A DNA stretch of 64,000 nt from Hyalella azteca (GCF_000764305.2 NW_025940919.1:62001-126000), one strand, 5' to 3'; counted from the first letter of the stretch, positions 24,591 to 36,175 are shown. Numbers and translations: made by a program. Notes: a model not told the origin generated them from the letters alone.

Positions 24591-25664
24591 TAGAATGTTT
24601 TACCAACCGAGAATGTGATATGAACAATTTGCCTCAGCCACTTCCCTAGACGTTCTGTTCCGCTAGGCGTCGCAGAGACCAAAGTCCTACCGAGGGCTGC
24701 GTTGAAATTTGGCTTTGAAGAGAAAGGAAAAGAGTTTCTCTGTCTAATGTATTCATATTTTCATTAGTGTCCAAACTTCCACAGCAACCATGAAATGACA
24801 AATGTTTTGTAACGGTATTGTTTTAGAAATCAATCCAGTTTCTGTTATCAACGAAATAAGAGAACTCTTTTTACATTTCATGCGAAATAAGAAGACCTTT
24901 TGCTATTCCATAGGAAATAAACGCAACAAAAGCTGTTTCTTATGAGTATGTCTGAAAGTTTTAGGACAGATCTTGGGTTTTGGCAGCCTTGCCGTGGACC
25001 GCGGCGACGCGTGCTGTTGACAGAAGCATTTTTGTTGGGCCTGTCGAGTCCTCCGCGCCGTGTGTCAACAAGCGCCAGCTGACAGCCACTGCTTGCCTTT
25101 ACAATACATTGGAGATAACAGTTGGATTTGTCAATCTCTGAGTTCAAACGATATTGAATGTTTGATCGTTAATCATTTAAATCTTGAATTTAGGCGCAAC
25201 TTTTAATCTACCGTTTTTCAACATTTACGAAATTTTGACAACAATATTTCGGTATCACTATGACAGCCTTTCTGTAGCATTACGGTAAAATCAGACGACT
25301 GAAGTAAAACATCAAATTAGAAGAAGAAAGTTGAGAGCGACAGTAAAGTTGAAAAATAGAAAACAAGCAAAGAAAACGAGAACGAACATGAAGAACAAAA
25401 TTAGAAGGCAAATAAAGGGAAGGAATGAAGTAACAGGAAAAAGAAACAGACAAAATATGCCTAAGTAATCCAAAGGGTAACGCACCGGTGCAATTTTACT
25501 TTACGTTGCCTATACTAAGGCAATGTACCAGAATAGCGTAACAAGGCATATTACCACAGTGACGTACCAATTTAACGTGCCAAGATAACATACCAGATTA
25601 ACGTATCGGGTTAACGGACCCGGATAATTTGAATGAGTTACTTAACAGTGTAAAAAACAGATTA

Positions 25665-25830
25665 ACGTACCAGGGTAACTGGTAACCCAGAGTAACGTAC
25701 CACGGTAACTGGTAACCCAGAGTAACGTATCACGGTAACTGGTAACCCAGAGTATCGTACCACGGTAACTGGTAACCCTGAGTAACGTACCAGGGTAACT
25801 GGTAACCCAGAGTAACGTACCAGGGTACCG
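25665..25830. repeat. 30-bp tandem repeat, 5-6 copies
   Basis: Unit GGTAACCCAGAGTAACGTAC followed by CACGGTAACT. The 30-bp length is divisible by 3 and gives a minus-strand open frame with a ten-residue repeat, which is not a gene. Confidence 0.93.
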
Positions 25831-25951
25831 CATTAGGGTAAAGAATGAGGGTAAAGAACCTGGCGAAAAGGCCCCGCGAACCTACCCTCTATTTTACTGA
25901 GTGTAAACAGCTGTTGCTGTCACACGCCTCGGCCGTACACTCTAGAGGCTG

Positions 25952-26085
25952 CGTGGAGTGTGGCAGGCAAGTGGAGTGTGGCAGGCAAGTGGAGTGTGGC
26001 AGGAAAGTGGAGTGTGGCAGGAAAGTGGAGTGTGGCAGGCAAGTGGAGTGTGGCAGGCAAGTGGCGTGTGGCAGGCAAGCGAGAT
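25952..26085. repeat. 18-bp tandem repeat, about 7 copies
   Basis: Unit GGAGTGTGGCAGGCAAGT with C/A variation (GGCAAG/GGAAAG). Lies immediately beyond the end of duplication unit 2. Confidence 0.93.
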
Positions 26086-26393
26086 GTTATACGCTCTCTA
26101 GGTATACGACCAACGTTTGTTTAAAATAATCAAATGAATTTTACTGAATTATCAAATTTTTGCATGAAATTCAAATATTCTATATAAACCTGAAGGTAAT
26201 ACCTTATATAAAGGAAAATCAAACATGTTTATAAGCCGGAAGAGGGAACATTGTCACGAGATAGCAATGTTCCGAAGAAGCATGCCGATGCTCGGCAGTG
26301 GTGGCGCGAGCAACGGAAGCGCAGTGGCAGTCCGGTGTCCGCTGTAGTGTAAACAACCGTAACTTGTGTGCCGCGGCCATACAGTGGACAGCA

Positions 26394-27005
26394 GGATGCT
26401 AAATACCTCAAGACGAAACCTATTGTAAACAAAGGGGATCATTGCTATAGATAGACGACAGACCGTGTTCTAAATGCTTGAGCTTTCTCAAATTCATTTA
26501 ATTTATTCACTGAAAATTTTCAATGAAACATATGCACTGAAAATTTTTACGAGGGAATAGATACATCAAGACGAACCCAATCAATACATCAAGACATCAC
26601 TCATCAATATCAATCAATACAATACATCAATATCAATACATCAAGATCAAGATACATCAAGACGAACCCTATACATCAAGACGAACCTAAATACCTCAAG
26701 ACGAACCCTATAGTAAACAAAGGGGATCATTGCTATAGATAGACAACCGTCCGTGTTCTATATGCTTGAGCTTTCTCAAATTCATTTAATAACTGAAAAT
26801 TTTCACTGAAAAATTTTGCGAGGGAATAGATACATTATTGGACAGGAAGATGCTAAATACCTCAAATTGAATCTTATAGTAAACAGAGGGGATCATTGCT
26901 ATAGATAAACGACCGACCGTGTTCTAAAAGCTTGAGCTTTCTCAAATTCATTTATTAACTGAAAATCTTCACTGAGACATATTCACTAAAAATTTTTGCG
27001 AGATT
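26394..27005. repeat. Imperfect tandem triplication, unit about 150-300 bp
   Basis: Three copies carry GATGCTAAATACCTCAAGAC or similar, GTAAACAAAGGGGATCATTG, CTATAGATAGAC, GACCGTGTTCTAAATGCTTG and AGCTTTCTCAAATTCATTTA. Between copies 1 and 2 there is an ATACATCAAGACGAACC repeat (26565-26700). Confidence 0.85.
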
Positions 27006-27636
27006 TTGGGGCTCTTCCGGTTCACAAATTATTAGAAATTCTGACTGAAAATTTTTTCCAAATACAGAATCGATTCCAATTAACTTAATATAGTTGTTTT
27101 ATTGTTATTGTGTTGTTTTGCATACATGGGACTGACCAAGGACTAATTTATTCTATGCACGAAAATTGTATTTTAAACGAAGTTCTCTTACGTATTTTAA
27201 ATGAGTAACATAGAGGCGTGCTTTCTCGTACATTCAACCCATGAAGCATTGAATCCTAGCTTAAGTCATTCCCAAAATTTATCACAAATTCAACCCAAAG
27301 TTGAAACCTTGGTTGCCGTGCTGCGAAATATAAAATCCGGGTTCCCATAATCCGACGGAAGCAATAAATCTGAAGCTAATCCGCTCCTGGAATCTCGACA
27401 GCGTGCGAGCAAGCAATGATAAACATAAACTATACCTTATATTTCGACCTCCGCAATCCTTGCAGTTTCACTGCAAATGTATTCTTTAGACTTCGTCTTA
27501 TCGAAATTTAAGGGTTTTTTAACTTGTAAGAAACGCTCAATTTAGTCCAGTGTACATGCAAATAATCTCTTTGTTTTGTATGTTTTCACTTCCTTTCAAC
27601 CATTTTTGAATTTTTTCCTCTATTCAATTCATTTTT

Positions 27637-27802
27637 AGCGCATTTTCTCATTTATGGAAAAAATGCACTATTGTGCTCGCCATGTCCGTCTGTCCGTCCG
27701 TCTGTCTGTCCGTCCATCTGTCCGTCCGTGGCTTCACGTTTTCTTCGACGAGAAAATGCGCTCTCTGTCATTCACTGCAGTGAGTACTGAGTTATATTTT
27801 TT
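27637..27802 (+). mobile_element. Family B element, copy 2
   Basis: Same order of parts as copy 1: AGCGCATTTTCTCATTTATG, GTGCTCGCCATGTCCGTC, a (CYGT)n tract, TTCGACGAGAAAATGCGCTC, the 16-bp palindrome and GAGTTATATTTTTT. Preceded by TTCATTTTT and not flanked by family A. Confidence 0.87.
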
Positions 27803-27925
27803 CAATTCATTTCAGTCTTTTCAACCATTATTTATTATTTCATTATACTTAATTCTATGAATCAAACATATTAGGCTTATAATCATGAAATAATCTAACG
27901 ACGAAAGAACATAAACCCAGGAATA

Positions 27926-28110
27926 TTTTTCGGTCAGTATTGCCGGATCGTCCGTGTTCGGTTTCTTGGCTCCGCACAGAGCTGCACTAAACGCCGGATT
28001 TGTAACTTTTTTGGAAGACGAACACGTGCGTCTGAGGCAGGAGCTGAAAGTTGGAGATGAGTTGGCCGAATGTATTGTTAAGAGAAATAATTTATATCAA
28101 TATATACCTT
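27926..28110 (+). other. Weak candidate exon
   Basis: A GC-richer island (about 27945-28070) carries an open frame of roughly 65 codons with no ATG start, reading GSSVFGFLAPHRAAL then FLEDEHVRLRQELKVGDELA. It follows AAACCCAG, a possible splice acceptor. No good donor follows (only GTATTG near 28071) and no family is recognised. Open frames of this length are common by chance here. Confidence 0.15.
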
Positions 28111-28157
28111 ATTAAGCATTTTTATAGTACATCCTAGTTGAGGTTAATAATATTATA

Positions 28158-28286
28158 AGCACATTTTCTCATTTATGGAAAAAGGCGCTATTGTGCTCTT
28201 TATGTCCGTCCGTCCGTGCCTCCACGTCACGGACAAGAAAATGCGCTCTCTGTCACTCACTGCAGTGAGTACTGATCTAATTTTTT
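28158..28286 (+). mobile_element. Family B element, copy 3 (short microsatellite)
   Basis: Same ends and palindrome, but the internal tract is reduced to a few CCGT units and the flanking TCGACGAG has decayed to CGGACAAG. The opening reads AGCACATTTTCTC. Confidence 0.8.
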
Positions 28287-28701
28287 GCTTACCAGGTGAT
28301 TTTTATGTTAGAAAATATCAAGCAAATTCCAATAATTAGAAGCCTTGCTTAAATTATTAAAATGTAGACAAAATCACAATCTTGAATGAAAAAAGGTTTG
28401 CCTGGAAGCTAAGAAAGATACTTGGGACTCCAGAATACCAACTGATCATTCGCAAGAATGAATGGTCAAAATTTTCAAATAGTGTCACATTTTCTACACG
28501 TATCACTACGTTTTTTTACCTTATATTAACTGGGTCAACAAGTCCACACAAGAGAAATTTTATCACTTGGACAAATTTATTTCTCTGTGTGACGTACCGG
28601 AGATTGTGTAAGTTTGAGAGTTCACGCGCAATCATCCAAATAAATTGGTCATAGTCTAGATATTGATGCATTTTCCTAGTCACAAAACAGGTAGAAATTG
28701 G

Positions 28702-28816
28702 ACGTATGTATCACTGATATGTCCTTTTTCCGGTCAAATATGCTCAATTTGACCCTCTCAATTGGCAAAGAACGTATCGCTATTTGGATAAAGTCTCATT
28801 CATTTTTCCCAGTGAC
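28702..28816 (+). mobile_element. Family A element, diverged
   Basis: Keeps TCCGGTCAAAT, GACCCTCTCA, GTATCGCTATTTGGATAAAG and TCTCATTCATTTTTCCCAGTG. The left arm is poor. Confidence 0.5.
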
Positions 28817-28819
28817 GTA

Positions 28820-29039
28820 CGGAAAGATAAAGTAAATCTGCCTCGGTCACGTGTCCAGCGAGCGACATTCCTGCCTAATGTAGCTGGTAGGAATAATCCT
28901 ACTTAGTGTCCACAATTATATTTTTATTGTGCTCTTTAGAAGGGGGCTAGGATGGCAGACCAATTGGACCTGATCAAGGGATTAGGGCGACCGATACCCG
29001 ACACGCTTGACCTGATGACGGCAGAGTCAGGTTGCGGTT
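28820..29039. other. Non-coding stretch
   Basis: Includes CTGATCAAGGGATTA, found again near 31294 close to the start of the 31.3-kb duplication, suggesting a small dispersed repeat. No gene. Confidence 0.45.
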
Positions 29040-30690
29040 ATAGTTATTTAGTGTTCAGTAGTTGTTAGACGTGCAACTATATTGTGGTCGGTGATTATTA
29101 GAGTCGTAATTATGTTGTGTGTTGTGGTCGATGATTGCCCGGTCGCAAATCTATCGTATTCAGGGAATGTTATACACTCGCAATTATGTTCTGTTCAATT
29201 TAAAATTATTTTCACTATTCGACGACCGTTTATTATGTTTTTTTGTGGTTGTTTCGCTGCAATCATGTTATTTTTGGGGATTAATTGCAATTATGATATT
29301 TTCAGAGATTTAACGGCAATAATTAAGTGGAATTCGGTGATTGTTCGGCTGCAATTATGCCATATTCGGCAATTATTTGGTCGCAATTACATTATTTTTT
29401 TTATTTTTCAGTTAAACAACGTTATTTTGTGAAATTGGATTGAGTATTCAAACAATGTAGATTAAAAAATCACAAATGACAAATACCTAACATTTTCATA
29501 ATTTTTTTTATAGAAATAAATAACCGAGGGAAATAAACTAAAAAAGAGGGATGAAGCTTAACCCTCTATAACCCTCTATAACCCCAAGCCTTCTATAACC
29601 CCAAGGGGGTTATAGAGGGGGTTTAACTCCCCAACCCTCGGGAGCGCCACATTGATCTCAGCCAGAGGCGTAATTGTTCGTCCATTAACTGATTACAAAA
29701 TGCGGTAAACATCATTATATTGTATGCTGTGGTCGTTAGCAATTATGATGTGGTCGGTGATTACTAGACTCATCATTATATTGTATGCTGTGGTCGGTAG
29801 CAATTATGATGTGGTCGGTGATAGTTAGACTCGTAATTTAATTATATTGTATGTTGTATTCGATGATTGTCCGGCCGCAAATTCAGTGATTGTTAAACAC
29901 TCGCAACTATGTTCTGTTCAGTTGAAAGTAGGTTGTGTTCGGTGATTGTTCGACGTCATTTATGTTTTTTGTATTTGTTTGGCCGCAATGATGTTATTTT
30001 TGGGGATTAATTGCATTTATGTTGTTTTCGGAGATTTATCGGCTCCAATTAAGTTAAATTCGGTGATTGCTCGGCCGCAAACACTCGGCAAACATTTGGC
30101 AGCAATTACGTCATTTTTTTGTGATTTTTCAGTTAAATTTTAATAAATAATTTTGTAAAATTGTATCGAGCATTTAACCAAAATAGATTATAATAATCAC
30201 ATTTCTGCCTGAAATTTATAGGACGCATTTAACTGAAGGGAGTTTAGTTGGAATGTTCGCATTCAAAGCAAAAAGTGTTTAGTTAAAGTATCCTTTCATA
30301 TCTGTAATAATTGTAAAGAATTAATGAGTACTAGGCCCAGCGCAACTTTTTACAATTATTTAGTTTATTTCAACTTTCCAAGTTTTGATTTAGCTCGTCC
30401 CGGCATAGTTTAGCTTCATGTTGCACTTAGTCTTTAATTTTGTCGCTGTGACGAAAGTCACAGCGCCGTTCACCTCAAGTTATAAGAGAACAAATACTTA
30501 ACATTTTCATAATTCTTTTGTGTATAGAAATAAATAACTGAGGGAAATAAACTAAAAAAAGGGGGATGAAGCTGAGGGAGCCAAGGGGGTTAAAGAGGGG
30601 GTTTAACTCCCCAACCCTCGGGAACGCCACATTGATCTCAGCCAGAGGCGTAATTGTTCGTCCATTAACTGATTACAAAATGCGGTAAAA
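29040..30690. repeat. Nested tandem duplications around degenerate TTCGGTGATTG repeats
   Basis: A 29080-29430 block recurs at 29805-30150 (offset about 720 bp). Both blocks are built of loosely repeated 30-40-bp phrases such as TTCGGTGATTGTTCGGCCGC, AATTATGTTATTTT and GGGGATTAATTGCA. A second block at 29440-29700 recurs at 30480-30690 (offset 980 bp) with GTTTAACTCCCCAACCCTCG and GATCTCAGCCAGAGGCGTAA. The plus-strand open frames here arise from the repeats. Confidence 0.82.
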
Positions 30691-31909
30691 AATAGATTAC
30701 AAAATGCGGTAAAAAGCTACATTCCTTACGCATCGCAATCAGCTGCAACGCTGCAGAAAAACGATAATTAATCAAAGATTACATTCTGCTGGATCTCATC
30801 ATTAATTTATAATTATTGTACTGGTGATTAATGAGCGTTTTTAATCTCGGAATTATCATTAGACCGATGAACGAGGCTTTCCTCATCAAATGAAAAAATC
30901 TGTCATAATTTTCCAACTGGATAAAAAAATTATCAAGTTAAAAGACACAAATAAAAAATCAAACTATTATTCGACTGAACGAATAAGAAATTTTTTCACA
31001 AACATTTATTTCAAAATAGATGCATTTCAACCCCAGAATCGAATGTTGATGTCAATGTTTTGAATTATTAGTAAAAGTTATACGCCAGTTGGTGTGTTAG
31101 TAATAGATACCTAAATAGTCACTAGAAAATGTCACTTTACTGGTTGTGTTATGACAAGCTACCTACATAAGCGCTGCCTTAATTAATATGGGCTTTAGAC
31201 AGAAAGAAGGTGGCAGATTTTTTGCTATTTCCTCCGTACTTATAATTTTTGACAAATTGTAGTATATTTTCATAGCAAATTCACGACCCTGATCAAGGGA
31301 TTATTAATAATTTTAGATAATCTTACTTAGTGCTTCTTTTGNGAGGGGGCTTTATTGATCGTCCGCCTCACTCCCCCTAGTTTTAGGCGATAATTTCCTT
31401 CCACTATCAACGCTCTTATAAAATAAAAACTCTCATATAAGAGCTACAAAATTCCATCTCTGAATTCTATGATGAAAACCTCTTTTAAAACTAAATCGTG
31501 GTAGAAGATTAAAATCAGCAGAAAGATACGTCTGAAAATACTAATAGGAATTAAATATTGAAAGTGTGGAGTTTTTAATAACATGTCGATAACGTTAGAC
31601 CAAAATATTTTTTAGATGTTAAGACCGCATAAGTCGTGCTATACGATGAGTATGACGAAAGCCTATGCCATCAAATTACAAAACCAATCGGAAATGCTGT
31701 TGACACTGCGGTTACAAAAGGCTGAATCGGCCCAGAACCATGCAGGAAGTTGAAAATTTTACTCGAAATTCAGAACCATTCACGAGGTTCAGAGCTGAGC
31801 TGATGGTGCAGAACCGTACTGCAGGTTCAGACCGTGCTGTAGGCTTATAAGCCTGCTGAAGTTAAAAAACCTTACTGCAAGTTCAGAACCGTAATACAGG
31901 TTCAGAACA

Positions 31910-32034
31910 GAACTATATAGGTTCAGAACCGTGCTGGAGGTTAAGAACAGAACTATATAGGTTCAGAACCGTGCTGGAGGTTAAGAACAGAACTATATAG
32001 GTTCAGAACCGTGCTGGAGGTTAAGAACCGTGGT
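31910..32034. repeat. 40-bp tandem repeat, 3 copies
   Basis: Unit GAACAGAACTATATAGGTTC followed by AGAACCGTGCTGGAGGTTAA, exact or nearly so. It lies within the wider GTTCAGAACCGT repeat tract (31760-32050; matching tract 33055-33250). Confidence 0.93.
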
Positions 32035-32169
32035 AGAAGTTCAGTGCCGTGTTAAGGAGCTGTGCCCCAGCTCGTTAAGAACCCTACCAATAAATGATCA
32101 AATCACTCAGAACCACAACAGAGTTCCAGACAAACTCATTGAAGTCATGTATAGCAGAACCTCTAATGG

Positions 32170-32334
32170 GCGAGTTTGTGTAAACAGCGATGCACTTTTT
32201 TCCTTGAGTGAGTCATCATTACCCAGTTTAGCGTGACAACAAAACGTATCAGTGCTACGTCCGCTCTCTGCTTGTGCTGTTGGTGAGAAAGTGAGTCACT
32301 ATTCGGACAATGTAGTCCATGTATTTTTCTGCGA
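32170..32334 (-). mobile_element. Family A element, long-centre variant
   Basis: One arm is GTAAACAGCGATGCACTTTT; the centre is GTGAGTCATCATTACCCAGT followed by GTATCAGTGCTACGTCCGCT and TCTGCTTGTGCTGTTGG; the other arm is GTGAGTCACTATTCGGACAA ending ATTTTTCTG. It is followed by a GC-rich segment (32335-32400) that duplicates with it. Confidence 0.7.
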
Positions 32335-32488
32335 GCTGCAGCGGCAAACTCCGCGGGCTGCGCGTAATGCACTCGGCAGCCTGGGACTCGAGTTACATCG
32401 TATTTAACAGGTCGGGCTGCCTCAACGCCTCCGATTTTTCTCGCGCTCCTCAAAGTTGCAAGAACTTGAGGCTGAGGAAGGGGGCAGA

Positions 32489-33606
32489 GAGGGGGCTTTA
32501 TTGATCGTCCGCCTCACTCCCCCTAGTTTTAGGGGATAATTTCCTTCCACTACCAACGCTCTTATAAAATAAGAACTCTCATATAAGAGCTACAAAAGTC
32601 TAACTCCGAATTCTATAATGAAAAACTATTTAAAACTTAATTGTGAATTCCCCCTAGTTTTAGGGGATAATTTCCTTCCACTTCCAGCGCTCTTATACAA
32701 TAAGAACTCTCAGTTAAGAGCTACAAAAGTCTAGCTCTGAATTCTATACTGAAAAACTTTTGTAAAATTTAATTGTGATAGATGAAGTTTCAATTCAGCG
32801 GCAAGATAAGTCTAAAAATATCAATAGGAATTAAATATTGAACGTGTAGAGTCTATAATAACATGTCGGTAGCGTTAGATTAAATATTTATTAGATGTTA
32901 AGATCGCATAAGTCGTTATATACGATGAGTATAAGGCAAGCCCATGCACGCCATCAAATTACAAAACCAATCGGATATGCTGTTGACACTGCGTTTGCAA
33001 AATGCCGAATCTGTACAAAAACGTGCTGGAAGTTAAAAAAAAACGTATCGAAATTCAGAACCCTTCACGAGATTCAAAACTGCGCTGATGGTACAGAACC
33101 GTACTGCAGGTTCAGAACCGTAATGCAGGTTCAGAAGCCTGTGGGAGGTTAAGAACCTTGCTGCAGGTTCAGAATCGTGCTGCATGCATGTACAGAATCG
33201 TGTTGGAGGTTCAGAAACAGAACTGGAGGTTAAGAATCAAGGTAGCAGTTCAGTGCCGTGTTAAGGATGGAGCTAAGCTCGTTAAGAACCCTGCCAAATG
33301 ATTAAATCACTCAGAACCACAACAGAGTTACAGACAAACTCAGTGAAGTCATGTATAGCAGTACCTCCATGGGCGAGTTTGTGTAAATAGCGATGCACTT
33401 TTTACCTTGCGTGAGTCATCATGACCCAGTTTAGCGTGACAAGAAAGCGTATCAGTGCTACGTCCGCTCTCTGCTTGTGCTGTTGGTGAGAAAGTGAGTC
33501 ACTATTCGGACAATATAGTCCATGTATTTTTCTGCGAGCTGCAGCGGCAAACTCCGCGGGCTGCGCGTAATGCACTCGGCAGCCTGGGACTCGAGTTACA
33601 TCGTAC
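32489..33606. repeat. About 1.15-kb tandem duplication, unit 2
   Basis: Same blocks as 31343-32488. Within it the first ~110 bp is itself duplicated (CCCCCTAGTTTTAGGGGATA at 32518 and 32647). Ends CTGGGACTCGAGTTACATCG, after which the units differ. Confidence 0.87.
33372..33532 (-). mobile_element. Family A element, duplicated copy
   Basis: Paralogue of the copy at 32170-32334, carried by the tandem duplication. Arms are GTAAATAGCGATGCACTTTT and GTGAGTCACTATTCGGACAA. Confidence 0.7.
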
Positions 33607-33619
33607 ACTCAAGTTGGGA

Positions 33620-33880
33620 ACTTTCTTCTCCACTCTCCTTCCTCTCCCTCTTCTCCCCTATCCTTCTTCTCCACTCTCCCTCTTCTCCACTCTCCCTCTT
33701 CTCCACTCTCCCTCTTCTCCACTCTCCCGCTTCTCCACTCTCCCGCTTCTCCACGCTCCCTCTTCTCTACTCTCCCTCTTCTCCATTCTCTCTCTTCTCC
33801 ACTCTACTCCCTCTTTCTCATCTCTCCCTCTCTCCCTCTTCTCCACTCTCCCTCTTCTCCACTCTCCCTCACTGCCTTTT
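33620..33880. repeat. 16-bp polypyrimidine repeat
   Basis: CTCTCCCTCTTCTCCA repeated about 14 times with small changes. All + strand bases are C or T apart from the A in each unit, so it is a candidate for triplex formation. Arg/Glu/Gly-rich (minus) and Ser/Leu/Pro-rich (plus) frames across it are artefacts. Confidence 0.93.
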
Positions 33881-34894
33881 TTCCTCTCACCACATTCATC
33901 ATTTTTACATCAGTAGTTCCATGCCCAATTCAAATTCACTTATCAGGTGGTGAATGTCGAAAAATGTTATAGGTGAATTTCGTAATTTGTACGCTGTATC
34001 TGCTGAACTATGCTCTTCATGTCAGCAGAAATTTCATATTATTATTCTTTTGCATGGGAAATAATTCAATCCATAAGTAAAGACTTCATATTAGGTTTTA
34101 AATTTGCCATAATTTCGAATATTAATGAGGTAAATTACAAATTCGTACACTTGAATACTTTGAATTGCGCTCTAGCTCGACGGAAGCCTGTGCTTGCGGG
34201 CAAGAAGGGCACAAGCGCCAGTGTGTCCTTTGCAATGGAGTTATCCTACAGAGCGTCCGTGTCGCGAGCTAAAAATGAAATGAAAATAATTAAATTTCAG
34301 TATTTTACACCGGCTCATGATGAAATCTTATTTTAATTTTGCTGGTAAACTTGTTTGCATTTTATAGCGCTATAAGAATTATATTGAACAAAGCTACAAT
34401 ATATGATCCGTTCGAACTTATTTTAAAGTGTATAAATAGAAAAATCCTTTAATACATTTTCAAAAAATTAGATATACATTCGGGTTTATATATGACATGA
34501 AATTACCAGAACGGTGAATATAAAATTCTCAGAGCCTTTAATTTAAAACATTTGCAACCTTTTTTTGCATCATACTGAACTTACAGTGAGAAACTGGGTA
34601 CAGTTTTGTGTGCCATTACTCACAATGTTTTGTTGTCAAATAACCACACACAGAAGCAAATGATATTTTTAGCCCCCGTGATACACGTAATTCAATACAC
34701 GTAAAACAATACATAGATATTGCGAAATACAATACTCGGATAATACAATATACTGTATACTCAATACTATATTACAGTAGATGTACTGTATTATAATATG
34801 ATACCATACCTCCGTTTTTTCAAAGTAAATACATTTACATTCATACAATACGTTTACACGAGTAATACACTACACGAGCAAATCGCGTGCGGCA
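33881..34894. other. AT-rich non-coding stretch
   Basis: A 108-codon plus frame (34010-34336) contains a GC-richer middle (34170-34270) but no domain or splice support. AATACA/TACAAT-rich sequence at 34680-34870. Confidence 0.4.
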
Positions 34895-35340
34895 TATATC
34901 CTGAATTTCAATGCCACACAAGAGCTTTAATGTGCCACAGTGAGCCACACTGTGCCACAATGAGCCGAAGAGCCACAGCGAGCCAGAATTAGCCACAATA
35001 ACACACAACATGCCACAAAAAGCCACATTTTGGCATAATGAGCTAAAATGTGCTACAATGACCTAAAATTAGCCACAATTAGCCAGAATGCATCACAAAT
35101 AGCCAAATAGCCATAAAATGCCACAGTGAGCCATAATATGCCGCAATGAGCCAGTCTGTGCCACAAATGTAACTATTGTGCCACATTTAATTATCAAAAC
35201 GCACAGTGTCTTACAAAATCCTGCCCGTGAGAGATGGTGCGCCACAAGATAACGAGGTGTGCCATGAAGTGTCATCGTGTGCCACAACGTGGCTGAGATT
35301 GCGCCTGTTCTGATGTGGCGTAGCTGTGCGCCAGCCACAA
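34895..35340. repeat. Degenerate GCCACAATGA decamer tract
   Basis: About 30 spaced variants of GCCACAATGAGCC / GTGCCACA across 450 bp. Minus-strand open frames here (Trp/His/Ser-rich) come from the repeat. Confidence 0.8.
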
Positions 35341-35494
35341 GGCCTGATGTGGAGAATATTCAAATAAAACAACGTATTTAATTTCAGAAGCTGCAATTTA
35401 TTCTACTTAGATTTGAAAAACACACTGTCTTTACGTTTCGCGTACAATTTCACCTTTTAATTTTTTTTTTGAAAACAGGAGGTAATGTAAATTA

Positions 35495-35794
35495 TCAGGC
35501 TTCACGTATTTGGCGACTAAACTCTGGCTTTTCAAAGTCGATGCCAAGAATGTCGGTCAGAATTTCCATGAATATTTTTGGAGCAAAGTGCGGGTCGTCG
35601 CATTGCTCTGCGCTTGTTTCCGATATCGGTAAAATCATCAGTGTGTTTAGACTTGCCTCTTGAAGTCTTCGAATTTGCAGGACACTTTTCGTCCGGACAA
35701 CTGAAGACCGTGCGGTGAATATCGACTCTTCAAGGTGCCTGGAAGTGTTTCCTTTTGGTGAAATTGACGAAATTTTAAAGACGAATGGGAAAGG
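35495..35794 (-). pseudogene. Protein-like open frame without start, C-terminal fragment (unrecognised)
   Basis: Open for 99 codons on the minus strand between in-frame stops. The second half reads like real protein: VLQIRRLQEASLNTLMILPI, then AEQCDDPHFAPKIFMEILTD and FEKPEFSRQIREA before the stop at 35495-35497. GC is higher than the flanks. A TCTTCAG followed by TTGTCCGG (near 35695) could be a splice acceptor. IFMEIL matches the hydrophobic-hydrophobic-x-Glu-hydrophobic-hydrophobic pattern of nuclear-receptor activation helices, but no other receptor feature is visible, so this may be chance. It could be the last exon of an unrecognised gene or a transposon remnant. Confidence 0.35.
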
Positions 35795-35919
35795 TTATAA
35801 TGATGAATCTTTTTCTTAAAAAAATGCTCACATAACAGAGCATTTATTTCTGTCTAAGCAAATTGCATTGAAACTTCTTGCAATTAAAAGCGATGGAATT
35901 TTCACGTTCCTGTTTATTT

Positions 35920-35985
35920 CGAGGAACTTCGTGGAAGGATATTACTGTTTATTTTGAGAAATTTCGTGGAAGGACCAATTTTTGA
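35920..35985. repeat. Direct repeat, about 38-bp offset
   Basis: ACTTCGTGGAAGGATATTAC and ATTTCGTGGAAGGACCAATT each follow a TTTATTT-TGAG/CGAGGAA phrase, so a 35-40-bp segment is duplicated. Confidence 0.6.
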
Positions 35986-36175
35986 TCCTATATGGATGGG
36001 ATTGAATTAGAGTGTCCACACGGGAAGTCCATTCTACGTATATTCGTATGGGTGGATGATTGGAGTCATTCGTCATCCTCATCGCTATCTCGTCCGGCTA
36101 ATTCACTTGCCTCCAAACACGGACCATATCAGGATAATTATCCGCAAAAACCTCACCAGGTTCCAAACCCAGACT

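Larger units (their letters stand above)
19288..25889. repeat. Large tandem segmental duplication, unit 2
   Basis: Second unit, about 6.6 kb, with the same block order as 10674-19287, ending in the same motif ACCTGGCGAAAAGGCCCCGC then GAACCTACCCTC. It contains two single-N joins (20742 and 22428), each where sequence present in unit 1 is missing, and unit-specific sequence at 23590-24590. It may be a true tandem duplication or an allelic copy placed in series. Confidence 0.85.
31343..32488. repeat. About 1.15-kb tandem duplication, unit 1
   Basis: Starts GAGGGGGCTTTATTGATCGT right after the single N at 31342 and carries a CTCTTATAAAATAA segment, a degenerate GCAGGTTCAGAACCG repeat tract and a family A element. 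It matches 32489-33606 in order. Confidence 0.87.

Noticed and set aside
33658..33846. Arg/Glu/Gly-rich minus frame resembling a charged nuclear protein
   Set aside because: Direct translation of the 16-bp polypyrimidine repeat.
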